Assembly: GCA_002724835.1 (NCBI GenBank)
Contig: PBPX01000068.1
Coordinates: 1-8,632, forward strand
Direction: 5' to 3'
Length of the DNA stretch: 8,632 nt
Source of the DNA: Actinomycetota bacterium
Lineage (GTDB): Bacteria > Actinomycetota > Acidimicrobiia > Actinomarinales > Actinomarinaceae
A program made the position numbers and the translations under genes. Under the pieces are notes generated by a model. The model was not told the DNA's origin and ran no database searches. It saw nothing but the letters and a program-made list of their open reading frames with translations. The number at the start of each line of letters is the position of its first letter. The first letter of the stretch is position 1. This document shows, piece after piece, positions 5,550 through 8,632 of the stretch.

Positions 5550-8500
5550 ATGAAAAAAAAGAAGCCTTTAATTATTTTAACTATTCTTTTTCTCTTGGCT
5601 TCCGCGTGTGGTGGAGGTTCGGAGTCTACTGACGCCTCGCCTGAAACAAGCACTACGTCTACAACCACAACTACTCTGCCTGGTGAAATAGGTGAGGTTG
5701 TTGATGAAACTTCTCTTGTTGTGCCGCCAATTCTTTTGAAACCCCTGATTGGAGCAACGGGTGTTCTAACTGATGCTGCAGAAGATTGGGATGTAGTTAC
5801 AGAAATTGTAACTCTTGATATGGGGGTAAAAATAAGAACAGCTGACAACGGTACAGCTCAAATGACTTTTGAAGATGGTTCTGCATTATTGATGGGTGGA
5901 AACTCTGTAGTTAGTGTAAGAAGTTTTGATTACGACGAAGAAGCTGGAGCAAGAGTATTAACTATAGATGTTATTTCTGGGAGTATTGCATATGATATAT
6001 TCAGTGAAGGACTTAGTGCCTCGCTAGCAAAAATTGTAACTCCAACCGCAGAGCTTTCGGTTCATGGTACAGAGGGAGTTTTTGAATATGATGTCTCCAC
6101 TTTTTCTACAAAAAGCACCGTGTTAGAAGGTGGTGAAGAAAATGATGATGCTGTTTTTAGTGAACTACTACCAGATGAAGAAGGAAATCCTGTACTTGTC
6201 GCCGTATCTCAAACGTCAGGTACAGAGCTTGGTAGTGCAACGACTGGAGGGTCTGGTTGGGTAGAGGAAGACTCTTCTACCGTTGCTTTAATAGTTGATG
6301 AATTTGTTTCAAATATGGAAGGTGACTGTAGCTACACATGCAAGGCTGAGACACAAGAAAATTTAGCAGAAGGCTCTGAACAATTAACAGCAGATGTTGC
6401 CGCTAATGCTGTCTTTACAGAAGGGGATACGGAGAGGATGGAGTTAGCACAAACACTTTTAGTAGCAGCTGGCGCTCCGGAAGATATTACTGGATCTGTT
6501 CAAGATTTATCTGAAGCTGTTGCAGAGGTTGCTGTTCCTGAAGAGGCTGTTCAAGAATTTATTGACGCAAACTGGCAAGAAGCTCCTGAGGATGGACCAG
6601 CACAAGAGCTTCCACCTATGTCAGAATTTGTTGGAACTTTTTCAGATGCAGTAACAGTGCATGAAAACGATAATTTTCAAAATCTAGGTTTTGACCATAG
6701 TGAAAATGGTGACTTTAGGGCGCAACATGGAATGATGCAGTTTATATCTGCTGATACAAATGCTGTCAATGAATTAGCCGAAACAGGGGATGTCGCCTCA
6801 GCTATGGCATTAGCCGCAGCAAATATGTTTGTTAATGCAGGACAAGAAGAGTTTGCTGAAGGAACTTTCTGCGCAGAAAATCCAGATGACGCAGAATGTG
6901 CAGCTGGTGCTCCTCCACCAGAGTTTTTGGCACAAGCTTTTGCAGGAAATCACTTTGTTGAAGACATGGTTCAAGGTATGGGTTTTGAATATACGTTTAC
7001 AGAGAATGATGTAAAGCCTGGATACTGCGACAGCCAAACATGGTTGCCTGAATGTGCAAATGGACCTGAGTTTGTAGGTGATGCTTTTGAAGAGGGGGGG
7101 GCGTATTGTGAAGCTAATCCTGAAGGGTGTGAAGAAGGTAGCCCTCAAGCTGGAAAAATGTTCTTTGGTGGAGGGCCTAAAGAAGATTCTTTCTGTGCAG
7201 ATAGTCCTGATTCTCCAGAGTGTATGGGTGGGAATGCTCAAGCAGTTTATACATTTTTCCATGTTTATGATGAAGACGTTTTAGGTGATGATTGGGAACC
7301 TGTCGATTGTAGTCAATATCCAGATGATTCAATGTGTAGTGGTGAAGGAGACTTTTTCCATCAACATGTTGGAGATGCAAACGGCCTTGCTTTAGATAGA
7401 AATGATATGTTTGATATTTATGGAGGCCCTCAAGAATTAACCGGGCCACCACCAGAATTCTGTCAAGAAAATCCTGAAGCTACTGAATGTGGCGATAACT
7501 ATAGACCAGCTGATGTTTATTCCGGAGGGGAATATGTGGCTCCTGGGTATTGTGATCAAACACCAGACGCACCTGAATGTGATTCCAATTTTGGTCAAGG
7601 CGGAGGGCTGAAAGGTCCTTTGACTGGCGGGTTGTTAGCTCAATATGCAGCTCCAGATCCAAATGCCAGAGCTGGTGAAAAGCCTAATTTCTGTACAGAA
7701 GATCCTAACCACCCTGAGTGTTTTAGAGATTATTACGGAGAAGGTAATTTAGACAAGGGCGAGTTCCTAGGCAATATGTTTAGTGATGATTCATATGTTG
7801 ACTTAGCCCAACAAGGAGTTTTCTATAATTCAATTGACGGAGCAGATGATTTAGCATCTCAGCGATATGGTAATCATGATGATTATTTTGTTCTTGATTG
7901 CTCGGCTCCTGGAAATCAAAATGAACCAGGATGTCAAGAAGGTTTTGATCCAGGAGAAGCCGGATTATTTGCAGGTGGAGAAGATGGTGTAAAAGAATTT
8001 GAAGCATTCAACCCTGAAGATGTAGGTTCACTTTGTCAGGACAATCCTCAAGACCCTCTCTGTTATGCTCAACCAACAGAAGGGGGAGGTCCTGGTCAAG
8101 GTGATGCTTTCGGTCCACCTCCTGAAGGAGGTTTGGCCCCTGGGACACAACCTGCACCAGGTGGATTCTGGGGAGATGCTGAAAAAGCGGAAGAATTTCA
8201 GAATCAATCAGATAATTTTACCGAATTCGCGGGAAACTATTGTGATGAAAACCCTGAGGACCCTACATGTTCACAAGTTGCCCCTCCACCTCCTCAAGAT
8301 GGAATAATACAAGACCAAGATTGTGACGATAACCCTTATGCGCCTGGTTGCCCTCAAAGTGGTGGACAAGAAGGTCAAGGACCGCCTCCTGAGGGAGAAG
8401 GTTACAACCCTCCTCCTGGTGGGGAAGATAATCCTCCTGGTGGGGATATACCTCCTGGCGGACAACAAGACCAAGAAGATTGTGCGAATAACCCAGCTGC

Positions 8501-8632
8501 GCCTGGATGTCAACCTGGACAAGAAGGTCAAGGACCACCTCCTGAGGGAGAAGGTTACAACCCTCCTGGTGGTGAAGGATCTCCTCCTGGTGGTGAAGGA
8601 TCTCCTCCTGGTGGTGAAGGATCTCCTCCTGG
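5550..8632 (+). CDS. Exported FecR-domain lipoprotein with cysteine-clasp and Pro/Gly-rich repeats (3' end outside window)
   Basis: An open frame of 1027 codons plus two bases, with no stop before the right edge. Residues 1-20 are a lipoprotein signal (MKKKK, hydrophobic core, LASAC; Cys20 would be lipidated), so it should be exported and membrane-anchored. A Ser/Thr linker follows (about 24-43, TTTTTLPG). Residues 65-180 look like a FecR domain: GVLTDA, a GVKIRTADNGTAQMTFEDGS core (92-111), GGNSVVSV, IDVISGSIAYDI and VTPTAELSVHGTEGVFEY (163-180). Residues 245-430 are acidic and probably helical, with one C-x3-C pair (Cys260, Cys264). From 441 on come 13 two-cysteine motifs of the type FCxxNPxxxEC, in acidic Gly/Pro/Asn/Phe-rich sequence. 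From about 940 the protein is dominated by PPGG-type repeats. Lysine is scarce and Asp/Glu very abundant. No sigma factor, anti-sigma or TonB receptor gene is adjacent, so a classical iron-signalling FecR role is unlikely. A surface or periplasmic scaffold or adhesin is a guess. The minus-strand open frames across it are shadows. Confidence 0.9.
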   Translation, partial: MKKKKPLIILTILFLLASACGGGSESTDASPETSTTSTTTTTLPGEIGEVVDETSLVVPPILLKPLIGATGVLTDAAEDWDVVTEIVTLDMGVKIRTADNGTAQMTFEDGSALLMGGNSVVSVRSFDYDEEAGARVLTIDVISGSIAYDIFSEGLSASLAKIVTPTAELSVHGTEGVFEYDVSTFSTKSTVLEGGEENDDAVFSELLPDEEGNPVLVAVSQTSGTELGSATTGGSGWVEEDSSTVALIVDEFVSNMEGDCSYTCKAETQENLAEGSEQLTADVAANAVFTEGDTERMELAQTLLVAAGAPEDITGSVQDLSEAVAEVAVPEEAVQEFIDANWQEAPEDGPAQELPPMSEFVGTFSDAVTVHENDNFQNLGFDHSENGDFRAQHGMMQFISADTNAVNELAETGDVASAMALAAANMFVNAGQEEFAEGTFCAENPDDAECAAGAPPPEFLAQAFAGNHFVEDMVQGMGFEYTFTENDVKPGYCDSQTWLPECANGPEFVGDAFEEGGAYCEANPEGCEEGSPQAGKMFFGGGPKEDSFCADSPDSPECMGGNAQAVYTFFHVYDEDVLGDDWEPVDCSQYPDDSMCSGEGDFFHQHVGDANGLALDRNDMFDIYGGPQELTGPPPEFCQENPEATECGDNYRPADVYSGGEYVAPGYCDQTPDAPECDSNFGQGGGLKGPLTGGLLAQYAAPDPNARAGEKPNFCTEDPNHPECFRDYYGEGNLDKGEFLGNMFSDDSYVDLAQQGVFYNSIDGADDLASQRYGNHDDYFVLDCSAPGNQNEPGCQEGFDPGEAGLFAGGEDGVKEFEAFNPEDVGSLCQDNPQDPLCYAQPTEGGGPGQGDAFGPPPEGGLAPGTQPAPGGFWGDAEKAEEFQNQSDNFTEFAGNYCDENPEDPTCSQVAPPPPQDGIIQDQDCDDNPYAPGCPQSGGQEGQGPPPEGEGYNPPPGGEDNPPGGDIPPGGQQDQEDCANNPAAPGCQPGQEGQGPPPEGEGYNPPGGEGSPPGGEGSPPGGEGSPP
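7094..7101 (+). repeat. Homopolymeric G8 tract inside the lipoprotein gene
   Basis: Eight consecutive G bases within GAA-GAG-GGG-GGG-GCG (residues 514-518). The frame is correct through the run as written, because the third cysteine motif (YCEANPEGC) follows directly in frame. Such a G run is conspicuous in this AT-rich sequence and is a classical slippage site. Confidence 0.9.
8364..8414 (+). repeat. First copy of a 51-bp direct repeat
   Basis: Encodes GQEGQGPPPEGEGYNPP just after the twelfth cysteine motif. The second copy at 8517-8567 is identical at 50 of 51 bases (CCG versus CCA, both Pro). The copies are exactly 153 bp (51 codons) apart, and each follows a [D]C-x8-GC motif, so a whole module appears to have been duplicated. 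Confidence 0.95.
8517..8567 (+). repeat. Second copy of the 51-bp direct repeat
   Basis: Same 17-residue GQEGQGPPPEGEGYNPP segment, following the thirteenth cysteine motif and leading directly into the 21-bp tandem repeats. Near-identity at DNA level indicates a recent duplication compared with the other cysteine motifs, which match only at protein level. Confidence 0.95.
8568..8632 (+). repeat. Perfect 21-bp tandem repeat encoding GGEGSPP, running off the window
   Basis: Three identical 21-bp units (8568-8588, 8589-8609, 8610-8630) plus the first two bases of a fourth, each encoding Gly-Gly-Glu-Gly-Ser-Pro-Pro in the lipoprotein frame. A looser version of the same PPGG pattern (NPPPGGEDNPPGGDIPPGGQQ, beginning at about 8405) precedes it. 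The true copy number cannot be known because the array reaches the window edge. Confidence 0.95.

Larger units (their letters stand above)
6867..8510 (+). repeat. Array of 13 cysteine-bracketed protein motifs, consensus [FYD]-C-x2-N-P-x3-[EG]-C
   Basis: Within the lipoprotein, cysteines come in pairs at residues 441/450, 493/502, 520/527, 549/558, 587/596, 638/647, 668/677, 715/724, 784/795, 829/838, 898/907, 925/934 and 978/987. Eleven of the 13 have exactly eight residues between the cysteines; the third has six and the ninth ten. Examples are FCAENPDDAEC, FCADSPDSPEC, FCTEDPNHPEC, YCDENPEDPTC and DCANNPAAPGC. An aromatic residue usually precedes the first cysteine, and Pro is frequent five and two residues before, or just before, the last. 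Distances between first cysteines vary from 27 to 69 residues, so this is not a rigid tandem repeat. No cysteines occur between the pairs from residue 441 to the window end. Each pair probably closes a small disulfide loop outside the cytoplasm (inference). Confidence 0.9.

Noticed and set aside
5504..5848. Minus-strand open frame of 114 codons overlapping the start of the lipoprotein gene
   Set aside because: It is antisense to the signal peptide and FecR region, its low-complexity Val/Ser/Thr sequence mirrors the Thr-rich linker, and it has no family resemblance.
7094..7101. The G8 run as a frameshift that breaks the gene
   Set aside because: Reading through it as written keeps the frame, and the next cysteine motif follows immediately, so the gene is intact here.
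6810..7452. Several open frames on both strands across the cysteine-motif region
   Set aside because: They lie in other frames of the continuous plus-strand lipoprotein frame, which carries the regular cysteine pattern; their translations have no recognisable domains.
7480..8538. Minus-strand and alternative-frame open frames with His/Leu- or Gln-rich sequence
   Set aside because: These are shadows of the repetitive Pro/Gly/Glu/Asp codons of the lipoprotein gene.
8568..8632. 21-bp direct repeats as a CRISPR or integron-like array
   Set aside because: The units are contiguous with no spacers and are in phase with the protein as GGEGSPP.

Overview
The window is an AT-rich bacterial stretch with two transcriptional blocks facing away from each other around a short intergenic region at 5428-5549. 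The best guess at the host is a low-GC actinobacterium, possibly a marine Acidimicrobiia/Actinomarinales-type lineage. The clues are a lipoprotein with a LASAC-GGG lipobox followed by a Ser/Thr-rich TTTTTLPG linker, a bifunctional proline dehydrogenase/P5C dehydrogenase ending in a HRYGN motif of the kind I recall from actinobacterial P5C dehydrogenases, and two apparently leaderless start sites. This placement is inference; there is no rRNA or other marker gene here.

Minus strand (1-5427, read right to left): an M20-family metallodipeptidase (5427-4135) is followed after 31 bp by a 1109-residue bifunctional PutA-type enzyme (4103-774). After a 129-bp gap comes a six-helix membrane protein of unknown function (644-111), and after 41 bp the first 23 codons of a further gene (69-1) that runs off the left edge and may be a small dimeric alpha/beta-barrel (ABM-like) protein. 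The first two genes fit together as scavenging: the peptidase would release amino acids from small peptides, and PutA would oxidise proline to glutamate. Both begin with an identically spaced TAGAAT-N9-ATG and lack a Shine-Dalgarno, so each may have its own promoter giving a leaderless mRNA. The next two genes instead have strong AGGAGA ribosome sites.

Plus strand (5550 to the right edge): one very long open frame, at least 1027 codons with no stop in the window, encodes an exported lipoprotein. It has a signal peptide and lipobox (Cys20), a Ser/Thr linker, a FecR-like domain (about 65-180), an acidic helical middle part (about 245-430), and then an acidic Gly/Pro-rich region carrying 13 copies of a small cysteine-bracketed motif, typically [FYD]-C-x2-N-P-x3-[EG]-C. 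It runs into collagen-like PPGG repeats, with a 153-bp-spaced DNA duplication and perfect 21-bp tandem repeats that continue past the window edge. This repeat-bearing FecR lipoprotein is the most unusual element. I do not recognise the repeat as a named family, and its role (surface fibre, adhesin, binding scaffold) is unknown.

No tRNA, rRNA, CRISPR array, insertion sequence or convincing intrinsic terminator was seen. No gene-free stretch longer than 300 bases exists in the window.
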